From NCBI RefSeq assembly GCF_026559675.1, contig NZ_CP092891.1, forward strand, positions 1,488,001-1,552,000: a DNA stretch of 64,000 nt, given 5' to 3'. This stretch comes from Microbacterium oxydans. GTDB lineage: Bacteria; Actinomycetota; Actinomycetes; Actinomycetales; Microbacteriaceae. The notes under the pieces are model-generated. The model did no database searches and was not told the origin of the DNA. It was given only the letters and a program-made list of their open reading frames with translations. Of the stretch, positions 1-8,116 are shown piece by piece. The position numbers were made by a program, and so were the translations under genes. How positions within the stretch are numbered: the first letter of the stretch is position 1; every line of letters begins with the position of its first letter.

Positions 1-213
1 GGCATCGGGCGAGGCGACCAGCTGCCGGGACGAGACGACCAGGGCATAGACGATGGTCGGCACGATCAGCGCGTAGAGACCGGCGGTCGCGGGAAGCCCG
101 GCGATCTGCGCGTAGCCGATGTTGAGGGGGATCGCGATCGCGAGCAGTGTCACGCCCGCGGTCAGCTCCGTGACGAGGTTCCGTGTGGTCAGCCCGGCGA
201 GTGGTCGCTGCAT
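1..213 (-). CDS. SulP-family inorganic anion permease, N-terminal part (truncated by window edge)
   Basis: Only the first 71 codons are in the window; the gene continues beyond base 1. The start is the ATG at 213-211, preceded by a GGAGGGG ribosome binding site. The protein begins with a short cytoplasmic leader and then a hydrophobic stretch with NIGYAQIAGLPATAGLYA, the conserved first-helix signature of SulP (SLC26-like) sulfate/bicarbonate/dicarboxylate transporters. Family members are inner-membrane transporters with about 10-14 helices and usually a C-terminal STAS domain, which cannot be seen here. The anion cannot be told from this fragment. It is transcribed in the same direction as the next gene (AI-2E type exporter), with 140 bases between them. 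Confidence 0.85.
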   Translation of the reverse strand, partial: MQRPLAGLTTRNLVTELTAGVTLLAIAIPLNIGYAQIAGLPATAGLYALIVPTIVYALVVSSRQLVASPDA

Positions 214-353
214 GCCCCCTCCTTCGGCTGCGCTCCGTCCGAGCGAGCTCGCCTCCACGATCCCACCGGGAACGGCCCGTGGGACAGACTCGGCGGGCAA
301 GCTCCCCCTGGTGATTTCCGGGGTGGGAGGGCGACGAGGGGGCAGGGTCGCCG

Positions 354-1505
354 TCAGCCGCGACCGGAGCGGGGACGCCGGCGACGCCGGCGGAATCCCT
401 CGGCGGGTTCGGGCTCGGGTTCGGGGTCGGGCGGGACCGCCGTGCGGTCGCCGGAGAGCCAGCGCAGCCACGTCGCTCCGGGATCGCCTTCGAGAACCAG
501 GCTGCGGGCGAGCAGGGTCAGCGGGATCGACAGGATCGCCCCGAGCGGACCGATGATGAAGGTCCAGAAGATCACGGAGAAGAAGCTCAGGGTGAGGCTG
601 AGATCGACGGCGTCGCTGACGAACTTCGGCTGGACCAGCACCTGCAGCACGACGTTCACGACGCAGTACACGGCGATCACGCCGAGGAACAGGGGCCATC
701 CGCCGACGACGAAGGCCAGGATCGCAGGGGGGACCAGCCCGAGGACGAACCCGATGTTGGGGATGAAGTTCGTCACGAAGGCGAGGATCGCCCAGACGAT
801 GGGCACCGGGATGCCCATCCACCACAGGGCCAGGCCGTCGATGACGGCGACGATGGCGCCGAACGCGGCGTTGACGATGTAGTAGCGGCGGATGCCGGAG
901 TTGAGCCGGGTGATCCGCTCGATGACCGCACCCTTCGTGGCGCCGAACAGCGCGGGCGCCTGCCGGTATCGGGCGGCGTCCACGGCCATGAAGATGATGT
1001 ACGCGAACACGAAGAAGAGCGCGGTGGCGACCGCGATCACGGTGCCGCCCAGGCTGCGTGCGATCCCCAGCAGGGTCGTGGGATCGAGGACCGAGGCGGC
1101 GGCTGCCGACGCCTCCTCGTCCAGCCCGAGGGACTGCAGCCAGGCGACCAGCTGGTCGGCCGTCTTCGTCAGGCCGCCCTCGGAGACGAGATCCCCGATC
1201 AGGCGCGCGAACTGGGTGCCGGCGAGCCAGAGCAGCGCGCCCATCGCCAGCAGGATCAGGTACGCGAGGGCGATGACCGCCGTCGTGCTCGCCCATCGCG
1301 GCCACCCGCGCCGGTCGAGGGGGCGGCGCAGCGGCTCGCAGACGATGACGATGACGATGGCCAGCGCGATGGGGCCGAAGATGTCGCGCACGAAGTAGAG
1401 CCCGGCGAGGGCGATCGCGGAAGCCGCGAGGGTGAGGAGCACCCGCAGGCTCGGGGACAGCATCCCGCTCGGGGGATCGGGCGTGGTCGCGGGGGTGGGG
1501 GTCAC
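354..1505 (-). CDS. AI-2E family transporter (TqsA/PerM-like membrane protein)
   Basis: About 383 residues from a GTG start at 1505; an ATG at 1463 is an equally possible start and neither has a strong ribosome binding site. After a Pro/Thr-rich leader, hydrophobic segments run from about residue 20 to 345, including paired N-terminal helices, a central soluble part, and the run of helices near the C-terminus (NFIPNIGFVLGLVPPAILAF and following) characteristic of the AI-2E/DUF20 exporter family. The tail is Glu/Pro- and Arg-rich. Family members are multi-pass membrane proteins; some export autoinducer-2 and others act as Na+/H+ antiporters, so the substrate is open. It lies downstream of, and parallel to, the MscS-like gene (77 bases apart from the preferred start), so the two may share a transcript. 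Confidence 0.8.
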   Translation of the reverse strand: MTPTPATTPDPPSGMLSPSLRVLLTLAASAIALAGLYFVRDIFGPIALAIVIVIVCEPLRRPLDRRGWPRWASTTAVIALAYLILLAMGALLWLAGTQFARLIGDLVSEGGLTKTADQLVAWLQSLGLDEEASAAAASVLDPTTLLGIARSLGGTVIAVATALFFVFAYIIFMAVDAARYRQAPALFGATKGAVIERITRLNSGIRRYYIVNAAFGAIVAVIDGLALWWMGIPVPIVWAILAFVTNFIPNIGFVLGLVPPAILAFVVGGWPLFLGVIAVYCVVNVVLQVLVQPKFVSDAVDLSLTLSFFSVIFWTFIIGPLGAILSIPLTLLARSLVLEGDPGATWLRWLSGDRTAVPPDPEPEPEPAEGFRRRRRRPRSGRG

Positions 1506-1582
1506 GCGGTCAGCGTAGCCGTCGGCGCCCGTGATCTCCGCAGCCTCGCGGGCCGTTCGGTCGTCCCGCTGCCGACGCAGGC

Positions 1583-2416
1583 TCAGAACGGCTCCGGGGC
1601 GACGAGCGGCGGCGGGCCCTGCTCGGGGGTGACGACGGCCGGTACGCCCGCGGCCTCCAGCGCCTCCGCGACGCCGCGCACGGTGTCGGAGAGGACGGTC
1701 GCGCCGTGGAGGGGATGGTGCCAGATCCGAAGGGTCAGCACCCATCGTGTGGGGGAGACGGAGGCGACCGCGACACCGGGGTGCTCGCGCGCGTGGACGC
1801 CGTCGACCTCACCGGCGGTGCGGCTGAGGATGTCGATCACCTCGTCGAGCCCGTGCGCACCCGAGCGGTCGATGCGCACCGACACCGCGCTGCGTCGCGA
1901 TCCGTGCCGCGAGTCGTTCACGAGGACGCCGGTGAGCAGGGCCGCGTTCGGCACGTGCACGGTGCGCCCGTCGACGGTGGTGAGGATGACGGCGCGTCCG
2001 TTGAGCTCCTGCACGATGCCGAGGATCGGTCCGTCGGGGCCGTCGACGCAGATCTCCTCGCCGATCTTCACCGACTGCCGCGACTGGATCAGCACTCCGG
2101 CGGCGAAGTTGTCGGCGACGCCGCGCAGCACCAGGATGAGCACGACCACGGCGATCGCGGTGATCGCGAGCAGCGGCTGGACGTTCGCACCGAGGAACGC
2201 GAGGCCCACGCCGATGCCGACCAGGATCAGCGCGTACTGGGTGAACCGGGCGGCCAGCTGCGCCACCGAGTCGGAGATGCCCGGCGTCCTCTTGGTCAGC
2301 TTGAGCACGCCCTTGCGGGCGAACCGGGAGAGGAGCCATCCGACGAGGATGCAGAGGAGTGCGAGCACGACCTGCCAGGCCGTCACCCCCGACGGGAACA
2401 GCGCGTCCAGGCTCAC
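1583..2416 (-). CDS. Small-conductance mechanosensitive ion channel (MscS family)
   Basis: A 277-residue protein with three N-terminal membrane segments (about 10-30, 55-75 and 80-105) followed by the MscS beta-domain. The third, pore-lining segment runs into RGVADNFAAGVLIQSRQSVKIGEEI, the family hallmark; after it come the small beta domain (VQELNGRAVILTTVDGRTVHVPNAAL) and an alpha/beta C-terminal domain. MscS channels open under membrane tension and release solutes during osmotic downshift. I chose the GTG at 2416 because it gives a natural short N-terminus. An in-frame GTG at 2518 would add 34 polar residues, but it overlaps an inverted repeat at 2515-2531 that looks like an operator. The gene is transcribed divergently from the 355-residue membrane protein at 2575. 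Confidence 0.8.
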   Translation of the reverse strand: MSLDALFPSGVTAWQVVLALLCILVGWLLSRFARKGVLKLTKRTPGISDSVAQLAARFTQYALILVGIGVGLAFLGANVQPLLAITAIAVVVLILVLRGVADNFAAGVLIQSRQSVKIGEEICVDGPDGPILGIVQELNGRAVILTTVDGRTVHVPNAALLTGVLVNDSRHGSRRSAVSVRIDRSGAHGLDEVIDILSRTAGEVDGVHAREHPGVAVASVSPTRWVLTLRIWHHPLHGATVLSDTVRGVAEALEAAGVPAVVTPEQGPPPLVAPEPF

Positions 2417-2514
2417 GATCGCCGGCCCGTCGGGGTCCGAGTACTGGTCCGGGTGCTGATCCTGCTCCTCATACGAACAGGATGCCGGGTCCGAGCCATC
2501 GCCCGCGAGCAGGA

Positions 2515-2531
2515 TCACCCCTCGCGGATGA
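2515..2531. promoter_or_regulatory. 17-bp inverted repeat, candidate operator (copy 1 of 3)
   Basis: TCACCC-CTCGC-GGATGA lies in the 158-bp divergent region between the MscS gene and the membrane protein at 2575. Two perfect copies of the same architecture (TCACCC-N5-GGGTGA) occur at 7194-7210 and 10460-10476; this copy has one mismatch in the right arm. The recurring spacing suggests a binding site for one regulator. The neighbouring LAL regulator is the natural suspect, which is inference only. Confidence 0.45.
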
Positions 2532-2574
2532 GCACCCGTCGCGCGGAGCACCGGCGGAGATCGAGACTGTCCGC

Positions 2575-3642
2575 ATGGCCACGACACCACCATCACGGGA
2601 TCTGCTCACGGCGGCCCGCTCGCACGGGGAGACGAGGGAGCGCGCGCGGGAGGCGATCGGACTCCAGATCGCGATCTTCGCCTTCGTGCTCGCCGCGCTC
2701 GTCGCGCTCCCCGTGTTCCGGCTCGGGTCGGCTCCGATCTCCGGTCCCGACTCGATCGGGCAGTTCGTCGCGCTGGCGTCCGCCGTGACCGCGATCGTGG
2801 TCTTCGTCCTGGGCCGCGTCATCGCCTCCGATCCGGAGCGGAGCCGGAAGCGCGGGGTCCTCGACATCATCGACATCGCGGCGTTCTCGTTCGCCCACGC
2901 GATGATCGCCCTGCTGGGGTGGACGCTGGCCGCCACGATCATGGAGGCGGGCCTCCAGGGGGCCGTCGTCTTCCCGATCCCGGTCCTCATGCTGTCCGGG
3001 GCGGCGGCGGCGCTGACCGCCTACGTGACGTACTACTCCGCGACGCACCTCGACCTGCAGCTGCTGGCGACGGTGCTCGCGCTGTTCCTCGTGTTCGGGG
3101 TGCTCGCGAGCATGCTCACGGCGAGCGATCCGCTGTGGTGGAAGGAGAACCTCAGCGCGCTCGGGATGACCGACGACCTGTCGGCGCGGACCTTCAACCT
3201 CACCCTGATCGTCGCCGGCATCCTCGTGACGACGCTCGCCCGCTACGCCACCCGAGGGATCCCCACGACCCACCCGCGCGGGGTGGTCGGCGTGCGGACA
3301 TGTCTGATCATCGTCGGCATCTTCCTGGGGCTCGTCGGAGTGTTCCCGGTCGACGACTTCTTCGCGCTGCACACCGCCGTGGCATCGGGAATGGTGGTCG
3401 CGTACGGGGTGCTCGTCTTCGCCTTGCGGCGCTGGATCCCCGGGGTCTCCCGCACCTTCCTGATGCTCGGCTACCTGTTCCTCGCGCTGGTCGTCGTGCT
3501 CGCGGTCCTGTTCGCGGTCGGCTACTACACCCTGACGGCGGTGGAGCTCGTGGCCGGGACCGTGGTGTTCACCTGGATCATCCTCTTCATCCGCACCGCC
3601 GATGCGCTCAGACGCGACGCCCATGCACCGCCGGAGGGGTGA
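2575..3642 (+). CDS. Polytopic membrane protein of unknown function
   Basis: A 355-residue protein starting at an ATG with an N-terminal Arg/Glu-rich cytoplasmic segment of about 27 residues, followed by roughly ten hydrophobic helices up to residue 345 and a short charged tail. No catalytic motif is visible. The helix pattern and the many small and aromatic residues in the membrane resemble the DUF998-like group of uncharacterised membrane proteins, but I do not recognise it securely. It is divergent from the MscS gene, and the shared upstream region holds an inverted repeat found again near other membrane/stress-type genes in this segment. The LAL regulator follows 68 bases downstream on the same strand with its own promoter. 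Confidence 0.6.
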   Translation: MATTPPSRDLLTAARSHGETRERAREAIGLQIAIFAFVLAALVALPVFRLGSAPISGPDSIGQFVALASAVTAIVVFVLGRVIASDPERSRKRGVLDIIDIAAFSFAHAMIALLGWTLAATIMEAGLQGAVVFPIPVLMLSGAAAALTAYVTYYSATHLDLQLLATVLALFLVFGVLASMLTASDPLWWKENLSALGMTDDLSARTFNLTLIVAGILVTTLARYATRGIPTTHPRGVVGVRTCLIIVGIFLGLVGVFPVDDFFALHTAVASGMVVAYGVLVFALRRWIPGVSRTFLMLGYLFLALVVVLAVLFAVGYYTLTAVELVAGTVVFTWIILFIRTADALRRDAHAPPEG

Positions 3643-3673
3643 AGATCACCAGGGCGAGGCGCTCGTGATCCCC

Positions 3674-3703
3674 TTGAGAGCGGGGTGAGGCGGACACTAG
3701 CTT
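3674..3703 (+). promoter_or_regulatory. Promoter of the LAL regulator, leaderless type
   Basis: TTGAGA at 3674-3679 and TAGCTT at 3698-3703 are separated by 18 bases. The ATG at 3711 lies 7 bases after the -10 hexamer, so the transcript should begin at or next to the start codon. The spacer contains GGGTGAGGCG (3683-3692), matching one arm of the inverted repeats at 7194 and 10460, which would fit autoregulation. Confidence 0.6.
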
Positions 3704-3710
3704 TGGTGCC

Positions 3711-6257
3711 ATGTCGCCCCCCGTGCGCTCGGCGAGGCCAGGACCGACGGTGCGTTTCCGGCCCCCGGCCCCGCAACCGGGCGCCATCCGGCGGGACCGG
3801 GTGAGCGCGGCGATCTCCGCGGCGACGGCGCACGGCGCCCTCACGGTGGTGAGCGCTCCCAGCGGCTTCGGCAAGACGACCGCGGTCGCCGACTGGGCCG
3901 CCGGACGCGACCAGGTGGCTTGGCTCGCGCTCAGCTCCTTCGACTCCGACCCCGGGCGGCTCAGCCAGGGCGTCGTGAACGCGCTGCGCATCGGTGCCGA
4001 GCGCACGGGGAGCCCTCTCGCGCTCTCCCGTGACCTCGACGACCCGGAGCACGCGTATCAGGAGATCTGCGCGGCTCTGGAGGAGGTCGACGGTCCCGTC
4101 CACCTCATCGTGGACGACGCGCACCGGGCGGGGGAGGACTGGGGGCGGGGTCTGCTGGGGATGCTCGCCGAGCAGCCGCCGGACGCCCTCCACCTCTTGC
4201 TCGTGGGGACGACGCTGCTGGAGGTCACCCTCTCCCGGCTCGGCGTGACCCATCCGGAGTCTTTTCTCGGCGCCGACCTGCTGAGCTTCACGCCGGACGA
4301 GGTCCGCCTCCTGCACGCGGCGGAGCCGGACGGTCTCACCGCCGAGACGATCTTCGAGGAGACGCGGGGGTGGCCCATCGCCGTGCGGCTGATGCTGATC
4401 GGCGGCGCACGTCCCGACTCGGATGCGCAGACCGCCGCGCGGTTCCTCGGCGACTACGTGCGGGAGCACGTGCTCGGTGCGCTCGCCCCGGACATCGCGG
4501 GTTTCGTGCTCGACGCCAGCGTCTGCGGCGAACTGACCCCGGAGCTCGCCGCGGCGGTCACCGGGCGCGCGGATGCGGGCGAACTGCTCGACAGGTGCGT
4601 GCGCTCGGGGCTCTTCCTCGATCGGTACGACGGTCCGCACGGACCGGTGTATCGATGGCACGCCTCCTTCGCGCGCCGATGCGCGGAGATCGCGGGTCTG
4701 GACGGTCCTCGCGCGGCGGCGGCGCATCGACGCGCGGCGAAGGCCCTCGAAGCCGGCGACCCGATCGCCTCGATCGCGCATTCCCTGGGGGCCGGGGAAC
4801 CCAGGACGGCCAGGGACACCCTGCTGCGTCATTGGCTCGGACTCGTGGTCGGTGCGCACGCCGCCGAGGTCGAGCGCACGGCGACGGAGATGCTGCGGCG
4901 CACCCCCGACGATGCACAGGTGCTCCTCGTCCGGGCGAGCGCGAGCGACGTGCTCGGCGACCACCGGGTGGCGCGTGAGCTGTTCCGACGGGCGGAATCG
5001 GTGATCGCCCGGAGCGGCGCCGCGGCGGAGCCCGCGGTCCTGCAGCTCGCCCGCCTGTTCGTCGCCGACGATCGCGCGGAGGTCGTCCGTGCCGGCGAGA
5101 GCGTGCGGCAGATGCTGCTGGACGCGGACTCGACCGATCTCGGCGACCGTGCGGCGCTGTATCACCTCATGGGTTGGACCGGGATCCGCCATCGCGGCAG
5201 TCCGTCCGTGCCGCTCGAGTACTTCACCGCGGCGGCTCGAGAGGCGCGCGGCTCCGACGATCGCGAGCTCGCGAAGCGCGCACTCGGCCATCTCGCCTTC
5301 GGGCAGACCTGGGCGGGGCGGCTGGTCGAGGCACGGGAATCGCTGGCGTACGTCGACGGCTCGGCCGACGTCAGCCTGCCCTGGAGCACATACGCGGGGG
5401 GAAGCGCGGCGGCGGCGGCGGGATACGCGTCCTACTGGGCGGGAGAGTTCGACGAGGCGATCCGTGTGTTCCGCGCCATGATCGCCAACGGCGGTTCGGA
5501 CCGCTCGTTCACGGGGATCGCCCGCATGATGATCGCCTACTCCACCGCGGAGACGGGCGACGTCGCCGCGTGCCGGCGCGCGGCCATCGGGATCCAGGAG
5601 ATCCCGCTCGAGGTGCTCCACGGGATCACGTGGCCGGCCTTCCGGGAGTCGTCGGTCGCTCTGCTCGAAGAGGCGGTCGGACGCCCGGATCGTGCCCTGC
5701 GGATCGCCAGGAAGTACGTGCAGTGCCCTGATCTTCCCGTCGTCAGCGTGGCGCTCGCCGGAGTGCTGCGGCGTGCCGGCGAGTACTCGACCGCGCTGGA
5801 GATGCTGCGCTCCCTGCACGTGTTCGCGGAGGTCTCCTACGTGAAGGTCGCCACACTGAGCACCGCGGCGGTGCTGCGGCGTCACGCGGGTCATCGTGAC
5901 GAGGCGCATGAGCTGTGCGAGGCCGCCGTCGCCGTCGCCGCCGGGGAGGGCATCCGGTTGCCCTTCGGACCGCGGGAGTCGGCCGTGCGCCGGCTGCTGG
6001 GCGAGCACGTGCACTTCGGCACCCAATACGAGGACTTCATCGGCCGCTGCCTCGCCGTGGACGCCGCGGGGTCCCCGGTGAGCTCGCTCTCGGAACGCGA
6101 GCACGACGTCTTCCAGCAGCTCCAGACCGCACGCACCCTGCATGAGATCGCCCGGGAGCTGGAGGTGTCGATCAACACGGTCAAGACGCATCAGCGCGCG
6201 ATCTACCGGAAGCTCGGGGTGTCCTCCCGGCGCGAGGCGGTGCAGACCACGGTCTGA
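3711..6257 (+). CDS. Large ATP-binding LuxR-family (LAL/MalT-type) transcriptional regulator
   Basis: An 848-residue regulator. Near the N-terminus is a STAND-type NTPase with Walker A APSGFGKTT (about residues 49-57) and Walker B HLIVDDAH (131-138). The middle, about 330-770, is rich in helical TPR-like repeats of the MalT sensor type. The C-terminal 58 residues form a LuxR helix-turn-helix (LSEREHDVFQ ... LEVSINTVKTHQRAIYRKLG). Such proteins bind ATP and a small inducer, oligomerise and activate promoters. The effector is not predictable. The gene sits alone behind a clear leaderless promoter, and its 3' end faces the DUF6325 gene with 22 bases between. MalT boxes in enterobacteria have a GGA(T/G)GA core, and GGGTGA/GGATGA motifs occur in three neighbouring intergenic regions, so a local regulon is plausible but unproven. 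Confidence 0.85.
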   Translation: MSPPVRSARPGPTVRFRPPAPQPGAIRRDRVSAAISAATAHGALTVVSAPSGFGKTTAVADWAAGRDQVAWLALSSFDSDPGRLSQGVVNALRIGAERTGSPLALSRDLDDPEHAYQEICAALEEVDGPVHLIVDDAHRAGEDWGRGLLGMLAEQPPDALHLLLVGTTLLEVTLSRLGVTHPESFLGADLLSFTPDEVRLLHAAEPDGLTAETIFEETRGWPIAVRLMLIGGARPDSDAQTAARFLGDYVREHVLGALAPDIAGFVLDASVCGELTPELAAAVTGRADAGELLDRCVRSGLFLDRYDGPHGPVYRWHASFARRCAEIAGLDGPRAAAAHRRAAKALEAGDPIASIAHSLGAGEPRTARDTLLRHWLGLVVGAHAAEVERTATEMLRRTPDDAQVLLVRASASDVLGDHRVARELFRRAESVIARSGAAAEPAVLQLARLFVADDRAEVVRAGESVRQMLLDADSTDLGDRAALYHLMGWTGIRHRGSPSVPLEYFTAAAREARGSDDRELAKRALGHLAFGQTWAGRLVEARESLAYVDGSADVSLPWSTYAGGSAAAAAGYASYWAGEFDEAIRVFRAMIANGGSDRSFTGIARMMIAYSTAETGDVAACRRAAIGIQEIPLEVLHGITWPAFRESSVALLEEAVGRPDRALRIARKYVQCPDLPVVSVALAGVLRRAGEYSTALEMLRSLHVFAEVSYVKVATLSTAAVLRRHAGHRDEAHELCEAAVAVAAGEGIRLPFGPRESAVRRLLGEHVHFGTQYEDFIGRCLAVDAAGSPVSSLSEREHDVFQQLQTARTLHEIARELEVSINTVKTHQRAIYRKLGVSSRREAVQTTV

Positions 6258-6279
6258 CCGGGCGACCGGCGGCGGGGGC

Positions 6280-6723
6280 TCAGCGCGGAGGCGGCTGCTT
6301 CGGGGAGGAGGCCAGCACGGTGTTCGCCACCGCGGCGGGAATGGGCTGTCGGGCGAGGATGCGAGCCCCGCGCCGGCCGATGTCGCGGGAGAACCGCTCG
6401 CCCCAGGTCGGCTCGACCAGGATCAGCGCGGCCACGGCGCCGATGGGGAGCCCCGAGGCGAAGTGCCGCACATCCTCGTCGCCGACCAGCCCGGGGGTGT
6501 GCAAGCCGAGGCCGGCGAGGGTGAACTCGTCGCGGTCGACCTCAGTGAGGCGGTACTCGTCGCGGGTGAGCCGCTCGACGACGAGGAGGTCGAGGAGGCG
6601 CACGGCACCGGCCTCGACCTGACGCAGGAGCGCTTCGAGGACGGTCGGACTGAGGTGGCCGGTGTCGAGGTGCACGACGACGAACTCGACGTCGCCGAGC
6701 GTGCGTTCCTTCACACCGACCAC
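6280..6723 (-). CDS. DUF6325-like protein, module A
   Basis: A 147-residue protein with a GTG start at 6723 and AGGACGG just upstream. It has no signal peptide or membrane helix. It resembles the DUF6325 family: VEFVVVHLDTG near the N-terminus, GAVRLLDLLVVER in the middle, an acidic region with GLVGDEDV, then AALILVEPTWGERF and a Pro-rich tail. Function is unknown. The paralogue at 7281 shares the same landmarks (VVRLLDFVILTK, GLAGEEDV, AAVVVLELAFA). It lies 12 bases downstream of the SHOCT-membrane protein gene and is probably co-transcribed with it. The same pairing occurs, mirrored, on the other side of the intergenic region at 7123-7280. Confidence 0.6.
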   Translation of the reverse strand: MVGVKERTLGDVEFVVVHLDTGHLSPTVLEALLRQVEAGAVRLLDLLVVERLTRDEYRLTEVDRDEFTLAGLGLHTPGLVGDEDVRHFASGLPIGAVAALILVEPTWGERFSRDIGRRGARILARQPIPAAVANTVLASSPKQPPPR

Positions 6724-6735
6724 CCGTCCTCGTCG

Positions 6736-7122
6736 TCAGCTCAGCGCACGCGCCTTGATGGACGCGAACTCGTCGGGGGTGATGGTGCCGGACGCGAGGA
6801 GCTTCGACGCCTTGTCGATCTCGTCGCTCGGACTGGAACCCGCGACCGTGCGGATGTACTCGTCGGCCGCGTGCTGCTGGTCGCGGTAGGCGGACACGCT
6901 GCGCTCGCCCATGCCCTTGCCGCGGGCGATCAGGTAGACGAGTGCCGTCAGGAACGGGACGAAGATGAGGAAGATGATCCACAAGGCCTTCCACCACCCG
7001 TTGAGAGCATGGTCCCGGAACAGGTCCGCCACGATGTTGAAGAGCACCATCAGGTAGGAGATGAACACGAAGACCCAGAAGAACCACCAGATGATGTCCC
7101 AGAAGCTAGTCCATATGGACAC
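6736..7122 (-). CDS. Two-helix membrane protein with C-terminal SHOCT domain, module A
   Basis: 128 residues from a GTG start at 7122, chosen because AAAGGAG stands 7 bases upstream. The start IWTSFWDIIWWFFWVFVFIS is very Trp/Phe-rich and leads into the first membrane helix. A second helix spans about 42-67 (WKALWIIFLIFVPFLTALVY), giving a cardiolipin-synthase-N-terminal/PLDc_N-like hairpin. The last 30 residues (DEIDKASKLLASGTITPDEFASIKARAL) are a SHOCT domain, a short helical oligomerisation module. Role unknown; phospholipase-D-type catalytic motifs are absent, so it is not a synthase. It forms an operon with the DUF6325-like gene 12 bases downstream. Confidence 0.7.
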   Translation of the reverse strand: MSIWTSFWDIIWWFFWVFVFISYLMVLFNIVADLFRDHALNGWWKALWIIFLIFVPFLTALVYLIARGKGMGERSVSAYRDQQHAADEYIRTVAGSSPSDEIDKASKLLASGTITPDEFASIKARALS

Positions 7123-7188
7123 GTCCGACTCCTTTCGTTGAGTTACGGCGTATCGCGATCGTGGCAGTGCGCGGGGCCGCACGGGCGG

Positions 7189-7215
7189 GGCGCTCACCCG
7201 GTTGGGGTGAGCGCC
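7189..7215. promoter_or_regulatory. Inverted repeat between divergent DUF6325/SHOCT modules (copy 2 of 3)
   Basis: Two perfect 11-base arms, GGCGCTCACCC (7189-7199) and GGGTGAGCGCC (7205-7215), flank a 5-base spacer. The inner 17 bases (7194-7210) match the TCACCC-N5-GGGTGA pattern seen at 2515 and 10460. It sits centrally in the 158-base region between the two divergent modules, where one bound dimer could control both directions. It could also form a hairpin in RNA. Confidence 0.55.
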
Positions 7216-7280
7216 GCATCCGCTCCGCACGGGCCGGTGCGAGCATGATCGCGTCGCCTCCTCGCGTGAAAGGGCACCCC

Positions 7281-7715
7281 ATGAACGACTTCCGATTCGG
7301 CCCGGCCGAGTTCTATCTCGTCGGCTTCGAGGGGGAGCGTCCCGATCCGGCGACGTTCCGCGCCCTGGCCGACCTCATCGAGAGCGGGGTGGTCCGCCTG
7401 CTGGACTTCGTGATCCTGACCAAGTCGTCGGACGGCGAGGTCGAGATCGTCGAACTCGAATCGGACGAGGGGACGCTCGGGCTCGGGGAGTTCCAGCCGA
7501 TCGCGGCAGGACTCGCGGGGGAGGAGGACGTCGAGGCGCTCGCGAGCACGCTCCCGCCCGGGCAGTCCGCGGCCGTCGTCGTCCTGGAGCTCGCCTTCGC
7601 GCGGGCGCTCGCGCAGAGCCTCGCCGCCGCCGGAGGGCAGGTGCTGCGCAGCGAGCGCGTGCCGGCCCCGGTCGTGAACGCCATGATGGACATCCTCGAT
7701 CAGGAAGGTGAATGA
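7281..7715 (+). CDS. DUF6325-like protein, module B
   Basis: 144 residues from the ATG at 7281 with AAAGGGCA upstream. It is a soluble, acidic paralogue of the 6280-6723 product: VVRLLDFVILTK, a Glu/Asp-rich stretch (GEVEIVELESDE), GLAGEEDVEALAS and AAVVVLELAFARAL, followed by PAPVVNAMMDIL, comparable with PIPAAVANTVLA in module A. No known active site is visible. The SHOCT gene follows after one base. Unlike module A, the DUF6325 gene comes first here, so the two pairs are divergent but with reversed gene order. Function is unknown; a membrane-associated stress role is only a guess from context. Confidence 0.6.
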   Translation: MNDFRFGPAEFYLVGFEGERPDPATFRALADLIESGVVRLLDFVILTKSSDGEVEIVELESDEGTLGLGEFQPIAAGLAGEEDVEALASTLPPGQSAAVVVLELAFARALAQSLAAAGGQVLRSERVPAPVVNAMMDILDQEGE

Positions 7716-7716
7716 C

Positions 7717-8058
7717 ATGCCACTGAGAAGATTCGGCCGTCCCGGCCTGATCGGTCTCGCCGCCCGCACCGCCGTCGTCGCCGGCACCGCGACCGCCGTG
7801 AGCGGAGCAGCGATGCGGCATCAGGAACGACGAGCACAGGGGCAGTACGAGCAGGAGCAGTACGAGGCCGCGCAGCAGCAGGCGCAGATCGATGCGGCGG
7901 CGCAGAGCGCGGCCTCGTCGTACGCGGCTCCGTCCGCACCGGGCCCCGCGGCCGCCGATGACATGATCGCGAAGTTGCAGCAGCTGGCTGCCCTGAAGGA
8001 CTCCGGGGTGCTGTCGGAGGAGGAGTTCGTCGCGGCGAAGCAGAAGCTCCTGAGTTGA
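7717..8058 (+). CDS. Small SHOCT-domain protein, module B
   Basis: 113 residues from the ATG at 7717, preferred over a GTG at 7708 because AGGAAGG lies at proper spacing before the ATG. An N-terminal hydrophobic, glycine/alanine-rich segment (about 8-31) could be a weak membrane anchor. It is followed by a Gln/Glu/Tyr-rich region (about 35-60) and an Ala/Pro linker. The C-terminal part (DDMIAKLQQLAALKDSGVLSEEEFVAAKQKLL) is a typical SHOCT domain. It begins one base after the stop of the DUF6325-like gene, so the two are translationally linked. Role unknown. Confidence 0.7.
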   Translation: MPLRRFGRPGLIGLAARTAVVAGTATAVSGAAMRHQERRAQGQYEQEQYEAAQQQAQIDAAAQSAASSYAAPSAPGPAAADDMIAKLQQLAALKDSGVLSEEEFVAAKQKLLS

Positions 8059-8116
8059 GGAGCGGATGCGCCGTCGCCGGCGACCGAGCACGTGTCCCTG
8101 ACGAGGAGAAGGACGA

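Noticed and set aside
2516..2518. GTG 2518 as start of the MscS gene
   Set aside because: It would lie within the inverted repeat and add a polar extension untypical for the family; kept as an alternative only.
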